DNA from: Anderseniella sp963698275
GTDB taxonomy: Bacteria > Pseudomonadota > Alphaproteobacteria > Rhizobiales > Aestuariivirgaceae
Direction of reading: 5' to 3'
Length of the DNA stretch: 64,000 bases
NCBI GenBank assembly: GCA_963698275.1
Contig: CAVOQE010000009.1
Location: forward strand, 1 to 64,000
Position numbers and translations under genes: made by a program
Notes under the pieces: generated by a model
What the model was told of the DNA's origin: nothing
Seen by the model: the letters and a program-made list of their open reading frames with translations, nothing else
Databases searched by the model: none
Shown here: positions 8,505-21,701 of the stretch, piece after piece
Numbering within the stretch: position 1 is the first letter of the stretch
How the letters are laid out: the number at the start of each line of letters is the position of its first letter

Positions 8505-8603
8505 GTGGGCGCCGAACCGGGCCCACGTAACTGATCGACACCCTGCCCGTCTACTGGGAGGGTGCAACGACAAACTGCATCGCTTATCGAAAGGATGAAT
8601 AAC
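8505..8603 (+). promoter_or_regulatory. ROSE-type RNA thermometer in the Hsp20 leader
   Basis: The leader ends in a hairpin in which CATC-G-CTT (8578-8585) pairs with AAGGATG (8591-8597) and leaves G8582 bulged. TCGCT at 8580-8584 fits the ROSE hallmark UYGCU, which masks the Shine-Dalgarno AAGGA with a bulged G. An upstream hairpin CACCCT/AGGGTG (about 8550-8575) adds the usual second stem. ROSE elements melt on heat shock and release the ribosome-binding site of small heat-shock genes in rhizobia. Exact boundaries depend on the promoter. Confidence 0.82.
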
Positions 8604-9056
8604 ATGTTTGATTTGACCCCACTTTACCGTACCGGCGTTGGTTTCGATCGTCTGGCCAAGATGCTCGACGAAGTAAACACCGTGGATACGCCAACTTACC
8701 CGCCCTACAACATCGAACGCACCGGCGAAGACACCTATCGCATCACCATGGCTGTTGCAGGGTTCACCCCTGACGAACTGGCTATTGAAGTGAAGAGCAA
8801 TTCGCTGACCGTAACGGGCCAGAAGGAAGGCCGTGCCGAGCAGGTGAATTTCCTGCACCAGGGCATTGCGGCACGTAATTTTGACCGCCTGTTCCAGCTT
8901 GCCGACCATGTCGAGGTAACCGGCGCGGACATCGAAAACGGCCTGCTTCACATTGACCTCAAGCGCGAGCTTCCCGAAGCAATGAAACCACGCACCATTG
9001 CAATCAAGGGTGCCGGTAAAAAGGCCAAGCTGATCGAAGACAAGAAAGCCGCCTAA
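8604..9056 (+). CDS. Small heat-shock protein, Hsp20/IbpA class
   Basis: A 150-residue ATP-independent holdase that binds unfolding proteins during heat stress. The N-terminus FDLTPLYRTGVGFDRLAKML is typical of proteobacterial class A Hsp20. The alpha-crystallin domain runs from about residue 32 (YPPYNIERTGEDTYRITMAVAGF) to about 125, with the conserved GI-AA-NFDR in the middle. ATG 8604 is chosen over 8595 because AAGGA at 8591-8595 lies eight bases upstream of it. Expression is probably controlled twice, by the RpoH-like promoter at 8470 and by the leader hairpin that hides the ribosome-binding site. Confidence 0.92.
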   Translation: MFDLTPLYRTGVGFDRLAKMLDEVNTVDTPTYPPYNIERTGEDTYRITMAVAGFTPDELAIEVKSNSLTVTGQKEGRAEQVNFLHQGIAARNFDRLFQLADHVEVTGADIENGLLHIDLKRELPEAMKPRTIAIKGAGKKAKLIEDKKAA

Positions 9057-9081
9057 ACAGTCGGTTTTCACGGAAATTGAG

Positions 9082-9107
9082 GGGCGCTGGGGATATCCTC
9101 AGCGCCC
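9082..9107. terminator. Shared terminator hairpin between convergent genes
   Basis: GGGCGCTG (9082-9089) pairs with CAGCGCCC (9100-9107), with further GGAT/ATCC pairing inside. The plus side is followed by TATTTCCTATTTC, moderately T-rich. It lies between the Hsp20 stop and the convergent minus-strand gene and may serve both. Confidence 0.7.
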
Positions 9108-9499
9108 TATTTCCTATTTCGCTTGCGGCGTTTCTTGCGGACTTTTCGCGACTTTGTATCTGCCCGCACAACCTCCAGTATCTCGCCGTCAAACTGGCTG
9201 ATCGTTACCCGGTATCGCTTGCGGTCGCGAACCGCCAGGTAGACAAAGGGCAGATGCCGCTTGCAGCGAATCGCGTCGACGACGCGAAATCCGTCCTCGC
9301 GCAACAGCCTGGCCGCATCAACACAGTTGAGATCAAAACGCGCATATCCGTCCCGGTCTGGATAGGGATACCGGTAGGGATTATAGCCCGGTGATCCGTA
9401 ATAGTAGAAATGACCCGACTGCGCTTCTGCCTGCGGCAGGGGCACAGTGATGAAGCAGGCCAGACCAGCCAGTAATAGCGTCAGACCGCGCCGTTCCAT
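9107..9499 (-). CDS. Small secreted protein with basic tail
   Basis: A 130-residue protein of unknown function. The N-terminus (MERRGLTLLLAGLACFITV, then a cleavage-like AEAQ) is a signal peptide. A Tyr/Pro/Gly-rich stretch (about residues 30-52) precedes a compact region DLNCVDAARLLREDGFRVV... with RYRVTISQFDGEIL, which resembles a PepSY-type fold. The protein ends in a very basic tail (RKVRKKRRKRNRK) that could bind DNA or cell-envelope polyanions. The ATG at 9499 lies inside the end of the threonine aldolase gene (19-base overlap), so the two are probably co-translated. The function is not recognised. Confidence 0.7.
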   Translation of the reverse strand: MERRGLTLLLAGLACFITVPLPQAEAQSGHFYYYGSPGYNPYRYPYPDRDGYARFDLNCVDAARLLREDGFRVVDAIRCKRHLPFVYLAVRDRKRYRVTISQFDGEILEVVRADTKSRKVRKKRRKRNRK

Positions 9500-10545
9500 G
9501 TCTCGACCTCTCTCACCAGTGCATCGCAATCAGCCTTGCTGGTCATGAATGAACAGACAAAGCGGGCGAATATCTCGCTCTCTGATACCACGTCGTTACC
9601 GGGACCCTCGCCTGGCCACTGATAGGTCACGACACGTTTTGACAACAGCATGTCAAACAATTCTCTCGGCATGATCGCAAACACCTCGTTGGCCTGCACC
9701 GGCAGCGGTATCCGCATCTTGCCCGTGGCCTCCAGACCTTCCCTTAGATAACTAGCCATATCGTTGGCATACCGGGCATTATCAAGCCACAGATCATTTT
9801 CCAGATAGGCATTCATCTGAGCGCCCAGAAAACGCCCCTTGGACAGCAGTTGCGCTGCCCGCATGCGCCGATGGGAAAAGTCGGCTGCAAGTGCCCTGTC
9901 GAAAAACACCACCGCTTCCAGGGCCATCGCACCGTTCTTGGTGCACCCGAATGACAGCGCGTCTACGCCTGATTTCCAGGTCATTTCGGCCGGCGTACAT
10001 CCCAGCGACACCAGCGCATTTGCAAAGCGCGCACCATCCATGTGCAGTTTCATGCCCCGTGAATGGGCAAGTTCGCCAATCGCGGCAATTTCATCAACCG
10101 AATAGACCGTACCCAGTTCACTCGCCTGGGTGACTGACACAGCCGCCGGTTTCGGATCATGTTCGCCGCGCGTGAAACCGTTGAGCACGTGTTCAATGCT
10201 GTCCACCTGCAATTTTCCCAGTGGATCATTGACACCAATCAGTTTGGCGCCACCGGTAAAAAGTTCCGGAGCGCCGCATTCATCCACCAGAATATGCGCG
10301 TCGCCATGGCAGATAACCGCACCGTATGGCGGGGTCATGGCGGACAGGCACAAACTGTTGGCTGCGGTGCCGTTCAGCACCAGAAACGCCTCCAGTTCAC
10401 ATTCAAACAGGGCACTGAGCTGTTCTTGTGCCTTGCGTGTGTAATCATCTGTGCCGTAGGAGCCTTGCGTGCCTGAATTCGCCGCCACCACCGCTTCCAT
10501 GATCACGCGATGCACGCCATACACATTGTCACTGCCGAAATTCAT
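9481..10545 (-). CDS. ltaE: Low-specificity L-threonine aldolase
   Basis: A 354-residue PLP enzyme that cleaves threonine or allo-threonine to glycine and acetaldehyde. Family marks are the N-terminal NFGSDN, NSGTQGSYGTDDYT, LVLNGTAANSLCL, HMDGARFANAL, and the PLP-lysine in SFGCTKNGAMALEAV. ATG 10545 is preferred over a GTG at 10584 because it places FGSDN at the N-terminus as in the family and has GGGGA eight bases upstream. The downstream secreted protein overlaps its 3' end. Confidence 0.9.
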   Translation of the reverse strand: MNFGSDNVYGVHRVIMEAVVAANSGTQGSYGTDDYTRKAQEQLSALFECELEAFLVLNGTAANSLCLSAMTPPYGAVICHGDAHILVDECGAPELFTGGAKLIGVNDPLGKLQVDSIEHVLNGFTRGEHDPKPAAVSVTQASELGTVYSVDEIAAIGELAHSRGMKLHMDGARFANALVSLGCTPAEMTWKSGVDALSFGCTKNGAMALEAVVFFDRALAADFSHRRMRAAQLLSKGRFLGAQMNAYLENDLWLDNARYANDMASYLREGLEATGKMRIPLPVQANEVFAIMPRELFDMLLSKRVVTYQWPGEGPGNDVVSESEIFARFVCSFMTSKADCDALVREVETWNGAV

Positions 10546-11064
10546 ACGTTGGGTCCCCACACTCGCGGTTACGTCGGTTTGCACCGTCTGGGTATCACAA
10601 CCGGTTCAGCAAGCACACCCGGGACAGACCAGATAAACCCGTAATCCACTGGCACCAAGACCGCTTGCATATTGGATGGATTTCTGGCAAGACAATTGGC
10701 AGTTTAGGTCAGCAAAACTGACCTAAATCATGGCAGACCACCGAAAAAGCTCGAGCAGCAGCACAATGACGGCTAAAACCAAACAGAAACGTCAAGGCAC
10801 GGTCTGCCTGACCCCGGGAAAACGCACGACGCTCAAACGCTTTTAAGAACGTCAACCACGCAGTTCTCCCAAAAAAGCGGAGGGATTTGCAGGCGAAACG
10901 TTCAAGATGGCAGGCCAGCAGCGGAGTTAGTGTCCGTCTGACTGAAAACCCTGCCACCGGACATTCGCCGGAATTCTCCAGATACAGAGTTCTACACCCG
11001 CGTCGTGCGGCCTTCGTCAGGCACGAAGCACCAACGTTCGCAAAACAGGCAAGGATCGCCGGAC
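10546..11064. other. Divergent intergenic region ltaE / gltB
   Basis: Nothing convincingly coding was found in 519 bases. It contains a perfect 10-bp inverted repeat at 10703-10727, listed separately. A 26-codon frame at 10766-10846 (basic peptide beginning MTAKTKQKRQ) has no clear ribosome-binding site and is not called. The stretch presumably holds the gltB promoter with a long leader. Confidence 0.45.
10703..10727. repeat. 10-bp perfect inverted repeat upstream of gltB
   Basis: TTTAGGTCAG, a CAAAA spacer, then CTGACCTAAA. There is no T-run after it in either direction, so it is more likely an operator for a dimeric regulator than a terminator. It lies 338 bases before gltB and 158 bases before ltaE. 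Confidence 0.6.
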
Positions 11065-15762
<4,698 letters not shown>

Positions 15763-15763
15763 G

Positions 15764-17182
15764 ATGGGCAAGGTTACCGGCTTCAAGGAATTTGACCGCC
15801 AGGACCGGACCTACAAGCCGGTTGCCGAGCGGATTTCCAACTATGATGAATTTGTCATCCCCCTGGGTGAGACCGAGGTCAAGACCCAGGCAGCCCGCTG
15901 CATGGATTGCGGCATACCCTATTGCCACAGTGGCTGTCCGGTGATGAACCAGATCCCCGACTGGAATGATCTGGTCTATAGTGAGGATTGGGAAGAGGCG
16001 TCCCGCAACCTGCATTCGACCAATAACTTTCCCGAGTTCACCGGCCGCATCTGTCCGGCACCTTGCGAAGCCTCGTGCACGCTCAACATTGATGACAACC
16101 CGGTTGCCATCAAGACTATCGAGTGCGCGATTGTCGACAGGGCCTGGGAAGAAGGCTGGGTTGTGCCGGAAGTCCCGGAAGAAAAGACCGGCAAAAGGGT
16201 CGCTGTCGTGGGTTCAGGCCCCGCAGGCCTGGCTGCAGCGCAGCAGCTCGCCCGTGCCGGCCACGACGTTCACGTCTACGAAAGGCAGGCCAAGCCCGGT
16301 GGTCTGATGCGCTATGGCATTCCCGACTTCAAGATGTCCAAGCATCTGATTGAGCGCAGGACAAAGCAGATGGAGGCAGAAGGCGTCACATTCCATTGCA
16401 ACCGTCATGTCGGCGTCGACACCGACGTTACTGATCTCGAGCGCAGCCATGATGCAGTGTTGCTGGCTGGTGGCTCGGAGGAGCCTCGCGACCTCGCAGT
16501 TCCGGGCCGGGAGCTGGACGGGGTGCACTTTGCCATGGATTTCCTGCGCCAGCAGAACAAGCGTATCGGGCGTGAAGACCTCGGCGACGTCATGCCCATA
16601 CTGGCCGGCGGCAAGCATGTCGTGGTGATCGGCGGCGGCGATACCGGCTCGGACTGTATCGGCACATCGTTCCGGCAGGGCGCACTGTCCGTGACCCAGC
16701 TGGAAATCATGGCGGCGCCGCCCGAGAAGGAAAACAAGGCATTGAGCTGGCCGCACTGGCCGTTGAAAATGCGAACGTCTTCCAGTCAGGCCGAAGGCGC
16801 CGAGCGTGATTTCGCCGTCATGACCACACACTTCTCCGGTGACAAGGGCCAGGTCAAGACCTTGCACGGAACCCGGGTGGACAGCGCCATGAAGCCGGTC
16901 GACGGCAGTGAGTTTGAACTGCCTGCTGACCTGGTACTGCTCGCAATGGGTTTTGTGAACCCGGTGCATGAAGGCATGTTGAAACAACTGTCTGTCTCAC
17001 TCGACGGACGCGGCAATGTCAAGGCGGACACCGACGCCTACCAGACCAACCGCTGGAAAGTATTCAGCGCAGGCGACATGCGGCGCGGTCAGTCACTGGT
17101 TGTGTGGGCGATCCGTGAAGGCCGTCAGGCTGCCCGCGCGATCGATGACTTTCTGATGGGTGCGTCCACTTTGCCCAGATAG
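15764..17182 (+). CDS. gltD: Glutamate synthase (NADPH) small subunit
   Basis: A 472-residue electron-input subunit that passes electrons from NADPH through FAD and Fe-S clusters to GltB. The N-terminal cysteine clusters are ARCMDCGIPYCHSGCPV and GRICPAPCEASC. The FAD site is VAVVGSGPAGLAAAQQL and the NADPH site is HVVVIGGGDTGSDC. The C-terminal AGDMRRGQSLVVWAIREGR is typical. The ATG starts two bases after the gltB stop, so the two form one operon. Length and motif order are normal. Confidence 0.97.
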   Translation: MGKVTGFKEFDRQDRTYKPVAERISNYDEFVIPLGETEVKTQAARCMDCGIPYCHSGCPVMNQIPDWNDLVYSEDWEEASRNLHSTNNFPEFTGRICPAPCEASCTLNIDDNPVAIKTIECAIVDRAWEEGWVVPEVPEEKTGKRVAVVGSGPAGLAAAQQLARAGHDVHVYERQAKPGGLMRYGIPDFKMSKHLIERRTKQMEAEGVTFHCNRHVGVDTDVTDLERSHDAVLLAGGSEEPRDLAVPGRELDGVHFAMDFLRQQNKRIGREDLGDVMPILAGGKHVVVIGGGDTGSDCIGTSFRQGALSVTQLEIMAAPPEKENKALSWPHWPLKMRTSSSQAEGAERDFAVMTTHFSGDKGQVKTLHGTRVDSAMKPVDGSEFELPADLVLLAMGFVNPVHEGMLKQLSVSLDGRGNVKADTDAYQTNRWKVFSAGDMRRGQSLVVWAIREGRQAARAIDDFLMGASTLPR

Positions 17183-17206
17183 GCATCAGGGCAATTCCAG
17201 CCTGAT

Positions 17207-18334
17207 TCACTGGGCAGTGCCGGCAGGATCCTTGACGACGGAGAACGAGTCAAACCGATCTGCGGGAGCATCCGGCCAGACACCATCCATGAACAATAGC
17301 TGGGCGGCGCTGCCCGGTACGGTCGAACTGCGAACCTTGTCAAACAGGGTCAGTCCTTCTCTGGCCGCCCTTCTGATCGCATCTTCATTGACCCGGGCAA
17401 TCTCGGTGTAATTCAGGCCGGGCAACTGGGCAGGCTCAATTTTTACCGGCGCTTCGGCACCTGGGCGTTCCGCCACAAAGGCAGGCAGCGCTGCCAGTTC
17501 TTCAGGGGTCAGTATGACTTCTTCCTGCAGGGGAACAATCGCCGGACCGCCGCCGGCACCGTCCGCGATGGCTATGTCGGCACGCACCAGTTTCATCAAC
17601 TCGACAGCAAGCCGGTCATTGCCACCTGCGATGAACTTGACGCCATTGCGCGAGCGCAACCGCACAATCGTACCTGTACCATCATCGCCGCGATCAGTGT
17701 AATTGTCATCACCGTCAGCCAGCAAAAGCCGCAAATCGATATAGCGTACGCCTCTTTCCGCCATGACCTGCCTCTCGACACTGGCCACAACTTTCATGGC
17801 GTCATCATAGCTTTTGCGTCTCATCGGCGGTACGCCGATCCAGTAGATCGCAACCTTGTGCTTTTTCAGGGAACTCACCAGCGCGTTGATCTGTTCGGCG
17901 TAGGCTTTGCGCCATTCGTCACTGCCGAACCTGAGAAAACCATCTGGTGCATTGATGTCGCGAGCATCGTTTGCTCCCAGCATGATGGCAGCAATATCGA
18001 AGGGCCTCGACTCAAGCAGGTTATCGGCTGCCTTGGCCCAATTGTAGAGCTTGGGCCGGGCAAGTCCGGAATTTTCCTGGATGCGGCCTGTTACGGTGAC
18101 CCGTTCTTCGGTCTCAACAAACCGGTTCATGCCGGCCCACAGGCCAGTACCCAGAACATCACCCATTATGACGATGTCATAAACCTGTTTGCGGGCCGGC
18201 AGGTAGCTGGATTGGGCGGCACTTTCCACCACCGGCGCTCCACCTGTCTGTTGGGCCTGAGACGGCACGCTTGCCAGACAGACCAATACCAGTGCGGCCA
18301 GAACTCGCTGACAGATGTTCAAAAACTGATTCAT
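17207..18334 (-). CDS. SGNH-fold protein (DUF459 type), probably catalytically inactive
   Basis: A 375-residue exported protein with a clear signal peptide (hydrophobic AALVLVCLASV, cleavage near AQQ). The fold is SGNH/GDSL of the DUF459 type: block I is VYDIVIMGDVLGTGLW, block III is MLGANDARD (N122, D123), and the C-terminal block is RSRNGVKFIAGGNDRLA. The expected nucleophile Ser after GD is Val60, and the expected D-x-x-H is N-G-V-K with Lys233 in place of His, so both catalytic residues appear to be missing. It lies 11 bases downstream of a lytic transglycosylase gene on the same strand, so it may act in the periplasm on peptidoglycan as a binding partner. That role is inference. Confidence 0.75.
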   Translation of the reverse strand: MNQFLNICQRVLAALVLVCLASVPSQAQQTGGAPVVESAAQSSYLPARKQVYDIVIMGDVLGTGLWAGMNRFVETEERVTVTGRIQENSGLARPKLYNWAKAADNLLESRPFDIAAIMLGANDARDINAPDGFLRFGSDEWRKAYAEQINALVSSLKKHKVAIYWIGVPPMRRKSYDDAMKVVASVERQVMAERGVRYIDLRLLLADGDDNYTDRGDDGTGTIVRLRSRNGVKFIAGGNDRLAVELMKLVRADIAIADGAGGGPAIVPLQEEVILTPEELAALPAFVAERPGAEAPVKIEPAQLPGLNYTEIARVNEDAIRRAAREGLTLFDKVRSSTVPGSAAQLLFMDGVWPDAPADRFDSFSVVKDPAGTAQ

Positions 18335-18345
18335 GGGTCGGCAGT

Positions 18346-19596
18346 CTACAGGCCGCGACGCAACCGCTCAAGTAATCTTGCATCAGCATACCCGTCAGGT
18401 GTCAGGCCAATGCGATGCTGGTAATTGCTGATGGCACTGCGGGTGCGCGGACCGATCGTGCCGCTGGTGCCACCGGTATCGAATCCGCGCGCGCTCAACA
18501 GCTCCTGCAGTTCTCGGTTATCAGAGCGCGACAGAAGCTTCAGGTCCGTTGGCCAACTCGCAACATACGGACCCTTGCCGGCCAGCCTGTCTCCCAGATG
18601 TGCCACAGCCAGCGCGTACGAAATTGACCTGTTGTAAGCGAGAATGGCGTCAAAATTCCGGGTCACCAGAAATGCGGGTCCATGTCTGCCGACCGGCAAC
18701 AGCAGCCTGGCGCGGACATCGGCAACACCGAACCTGCCTTGTCCGGCAGGCTTCACGCCCAGCTTTGCCCATGCAGCAACAGCACGTGTCCCCTTCTTTC
18801 CGGCCATGCGATAATTGAAACCGCGCGGCAGGCGGACTTCCCAGCCCCATGGCATATGGTTCTTCCAGCCGCGCTTCTTCAGATAGTTGGCAGTCGAACC
18901 AAGCGCATCCGGCACCGAGTTCCAGATGTCGCGCTTGCCGTCACCCGTCATGTCAACCGCATAGGCATTATAGGTCAGCGGAATAAACTGGGTATGGCCC
19001 ATTGCGCCGGCCCAGGAACCGGTAAACTGGTCCAGTGAAATGTCGCCGCTTTGCAGAATATCAAGCGCACCCAGCAATTGCTTGCGGCCATATTCCTTGC
19101 GCTCGCCGGAAAATGCCATGGTGGCAAGCGAACGAATAACGCTCATCTTGCCGGTATAGCTGCCGAAATTCGTCTCCATGCCCCAGATCGACGCGACAAT
19201 GTATTTGTCAACGCCATAGCGCCGCTCAACCGCCTGCAAGGCCCGTGCATGGGTCTCCTGCATCGACTTGCCCCGGGCTATCCGGTCAGCAGACACCCGC
19301 TTGTCAATATAGGTCCAGATCGGTGTTGAAAATTCAGCCTGGCTGGTCTGGCGCGCAAAGATGCGCGGGTCCGGCGTCACACCGGCAAAAGCTTCCCTGT
19401 AGAGTGTTGGCGAAATACCCTTGCGCCGTGCTTCCGGCCACAGGTCCTCAACAAACTGGTCAAACGCCGCATTGCGGCTCAGGGCTTCCAGCGCACCAAT
19501 GTCCAGGCTGCGTGACGCGGTCGCGCCAAGCCCGAGGCACGTCAGTAAAACTGACAGTGCCGCAAATCCACGAAGAGAAAATCCAAGCTTTTTCAT
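18346..19596 (-). CDS. Lytic murein transglycosylase (MltB family) with peptidoglycan-binding domain
   Basis: A 416-residue periplasmic enzyme that cleaves peptidoglycan glycan strands with formation of 1,6-anhydro ends. The signal peptide begins MKKLGFSLRGFAALSVLLTC. The GH103 domain has the catalytic Glu in SIWGMETNFGSYTGK, with AMGHTQFIPLTY and DIWNSVPDALGSTANYL following. The last 70 residues (LQELLSARGFDTGGTSGTIGPRTR...) form a PG_binding_1 domain. Start 19596 is chosen because GGTGGA lies close upstream and the signal peptide then begins at the N-terminus; an earlier ATG is at 19617. The DUF459-type gene is immediately downstream. Confidence 0.9.
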   Translation of the reverse strand: MKKLGFSLRGFAALSVLLTCLGLGATASRSLDIGALEALSRNAAFDQFVEDLWPEARRKGISPTLYREAFAGVTPDPRIFARQTSQAEFSTPIWTYIDKRVSADRIARGKSMQETHARALQAVERRYGVDKYIVASIWGMETNFGSYTGKMSVIRSLATMAFSGERKEYGRKQLLGALDILQSGDISLDQFTGSWAGAMGHTQFIPLTYNAYAVDMTGDGKRDIWNSVPDALGSTANYLKKRGWKNHMPWGWEVRLPRGFNYRMAGKKGTRAVAAWAKLGVKPAGQGRFGVADVRARLLLPVGRHGPAFLVTRNFDAILAYNRSISYALAVAHLGDRLAGKGPYVASWPTDLKLLSRSDNRELQELLSARGFDTGGTSGTIGPRTRSAISNYQHRIGLTPDGYADARLLERLRRGL

Positions 19597-19616
19597 ACTT
19601 CCACCAAGCTTCTGCA

Positions 19617-20604
19617 TCAGCCATTGCGCTGTTGCAGGTGTTTTTCCCAGGCAAGAGCACTTGCCACGATAAAATCCAGATCGGCATGTTGAGGTTGCCA
19701 ATCAAGTACCGAGCGCGCCCGGTCGGCATTGGCAATGATTTCCGCCGGATCACCGGCCCGCCTCGGCGCATCGCGTACATCCAGGGCGAGACCGGCAGCG
19801 CGCTCCACTGCGCCGACCACCTCCAGCACCGAATAGCCGCGACCATATCCACAGTTGAAAACCTGGCTTTCAGCACCGCTGCGCAAATATGTCAGCGCAT
19901 CGACATGGGCCTGCACAAGGTCGCTGACATGGATATAGTCGCGCAAGCAGGTGCCATCGCGCGTATCATAGTCTTTGCCGAAAACCTGAAGGTGATCACG
20001 CTGGCCCAACGCCGTCTCACACGCCACCTTGATCAGATGGGTTGCCTGCGGTGTTGACTGACCGCTTCGGCCCTTCGGGTCAGCGCCTGCCACGTTGAAG
20101 TATCTCAGCGCGACATAGGTCAGATCATGCGCAATCGACGCGTCACGCAACATCAGTTCGGTCATCAGTTTTGATGTGCCATATGGCGATATAGGCAACA
20201 GGTCATCGTCTTCCCGCACCGGAACGCTCTTCGGGTTGCCATACACGGCAGCCGTCGAGGAAAAAATGAAATGCGGCACGCCGGCCTTCACGGCACTGTG
20301 GATCAGTGAGCGCGACTTGACGGTATTGTTGAGGTAATAGCCCAAGCGGATCAGACACGCTGTCGGGCACAATGATGGAGCCTGCAAAGTGAATGATGGC
20401 ATCCACGTTGTGTTCATTGATGATGTTCAGCGTCAGCTCTTCATCGCCGATATCGCCCTCAATCAGCCTGGCCTGCGGTGCAACTGCCCACGACATTCCG
20501 GTAGACAGGTTGTCAAGCACAACGACATCGTGGCCGGCGTCGCACAGTGCAAGCACCATGTGCGAGCCGATGTAGCCTGCTCCGCCTGTGACCAGAACAC
20601 TCAT
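19617..20604 (-). pseudogene. galE: UDP-glucose 4-epimerase, frameshifted
   Basis: The two parts of a normal GalE lie in different reading frames. The first (20604 to about 20341) encodes MSVLVTGGAGYIGSHMVLAL with the NAD motif and continues to IVPDSVSDPLG. The second (about 20343 to 19617) continues GYYLNNTVKSRSLIHSAVKAG, with the YGTSK catalytic motif, ALRYFNVAGADP and RDYIHVSDLV. Removing one G from the GGG at 20341-20343 restores one frame of about 328 residues. The rest is intact and conserved, so this is either a recent one-base insertion or a sequencing error. The enzyme would interconvert UDP-glucose and UDP-galactose. galU is divergent. Confidence 0.9.
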
Positions 20605-20781
20605 TTGCAGATTGCTTCCCAGATTGCTTCTGTTGATTCCAGCCCGAATCACGGACCCTGCATGAAGGCTGATTGTGCTAACAAAACCCAAACAAACCGT
20701 TTAGAAAGCTTTACTGTTGAAGACTCAATTTCAGGGAATTGTCACACAACACTGGGGCAATTGAGGGGAGGTGTCACGGCA

Positions 20782-21672
20782 ATGACCAGCAAAATCAAAA
20801 AGGCAGTGTTTCCCGTGGCAGGACTTGGCACGCGGTTTTTACCCGCGACCAAGGCTGTTCCGAAGGAGATGCTGACGATTGTGGACCGTCCGGTCATCCA
20901 GCTCGCGGTTGACGAAGCGCGCGAAGCCGGCATCGAGCACTTCATCTTTGTAACCGGACGCAACAAGGCGGCTATCGAGGATCACTTCGACAAGCAGTTC
21001 GAACTCGAGGAAACCCTCAAGCGCCGCAACAAGAACGTTGAACTCGAGATTCTCCAGTCAGACCTGCCCGGCGCGGGCCAGACCAGTTTTACCCGCCAGC
21101 AGGAACCGCTCGGCCTTGGTCACGCCGTGTGGTGTGCCCGTGAGCTTGTCGGCAACGAGCCATTTGCCCTGTTGCTGCCTGACATGTTTATCCACGGGTC
21201 GCCCGGGTGCCTGGCACAGATGATGGATCTCTATGACGCGCACGGCGGCAATGTGATCGCTGTGGAAGAAGTGCCGCAAGACCAGGTGCACAAATACGGT
21301 GTTGTGGGCGTCGGCGCTGATGCCGGTGCAGGGTTTGAAATCACCTCGATGGTTGAAAAGCCAAAGCCCGAAGATGCGCCGTCAAATCTCATCATTTCCG
21401 GCCGTTACATTCTGCAGCCTGAGATCTTCGCCCTGCTGGACAAGCAGACTGCCGGTGCCGGCGGTGAAATTCAGCTCACCGACAGCATGCTCAAACTGAT
21501 GCACCAGCAGGATTTCTATGGCCTGAAGTTTACCGGAACCACCTATGATTGCGGTGACAAGGTCGGTTTTCTGGCAGCCAATGTTGCGCTCGGCCTGTCA
21601 CGCCCGGACATAAACCCACAATTCACAACTGTGCTGAAACAGATTATCGCGAACAACGGCGGTCTGGATTGA
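20782..21672 (+). CDS. galU: UTP-glucose-1-phosphate uridylyltransferase
   Basis: A 296-residue enzyme that makes UDP-glucose from UTP and glucose 1-phosphate for polysaccharide and envelope synthesis. The nucleotidyltransferase signature AVFPVAGLGTRFLPATKAVPKEML starts at residue 8. Further family segments are FIFVTGRNKAAIEDHFD, GLGHAVWCA, PFALLLPDMF, MVEKPKPEDAPSNL and GRYILQPEIF. ATG 20782 has GGGGAGG ten bases upstream; the longer frame toward 20389 crosses the divergent galE gene and is not used. Confidence 0.95.
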   Translation: MTSKIKKAVFPVAGLGTRFLPATKAVPKEMLTIVDRPVIQLAVDEAREAGIEHFIFVTGRNKAAIEDHFDKQFELEETLKRRNKNVELEILQSDLPGAGQTSFTRQQEPLGLGHAVWCARELVGNEPFALLLPDMFIHGSPGCLAQMMDLYDAHGGNVIAVEEVPQDQVHKYGVVGVGADAGAGFEITSMVEKPKPEDAPSNLIISGRYILQPEIFALLDKQTAGAGGEIQLTDSMLKLMHQQDFYGLKFTGTTYDCGDKVGFLAANVALGLSRPDINPQFTTVLKQIIANNGGLD

Positions 21673-21689
21673 GCCCGACCCGGGATCAG

Positions 21690-21701
21690 GACCCATTGAA
21701 C
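21690..21701 (-). repeat. Dispersed motif ATGGGTCCTGA, copy 2
   Basis: The minus strand reads AATGGGTCCTGATCC in the 29-base space between the convergent galU and nfeD-type genes. It matches the copies at 8336 and 24424. Confidence 0.4.

Noticed and set aside
10766..10846. A 26-codon basic peptide in the gltB leader region
   Set aside because: There is no Shine-Dalgarno site and no sign of conservation that I can judge.
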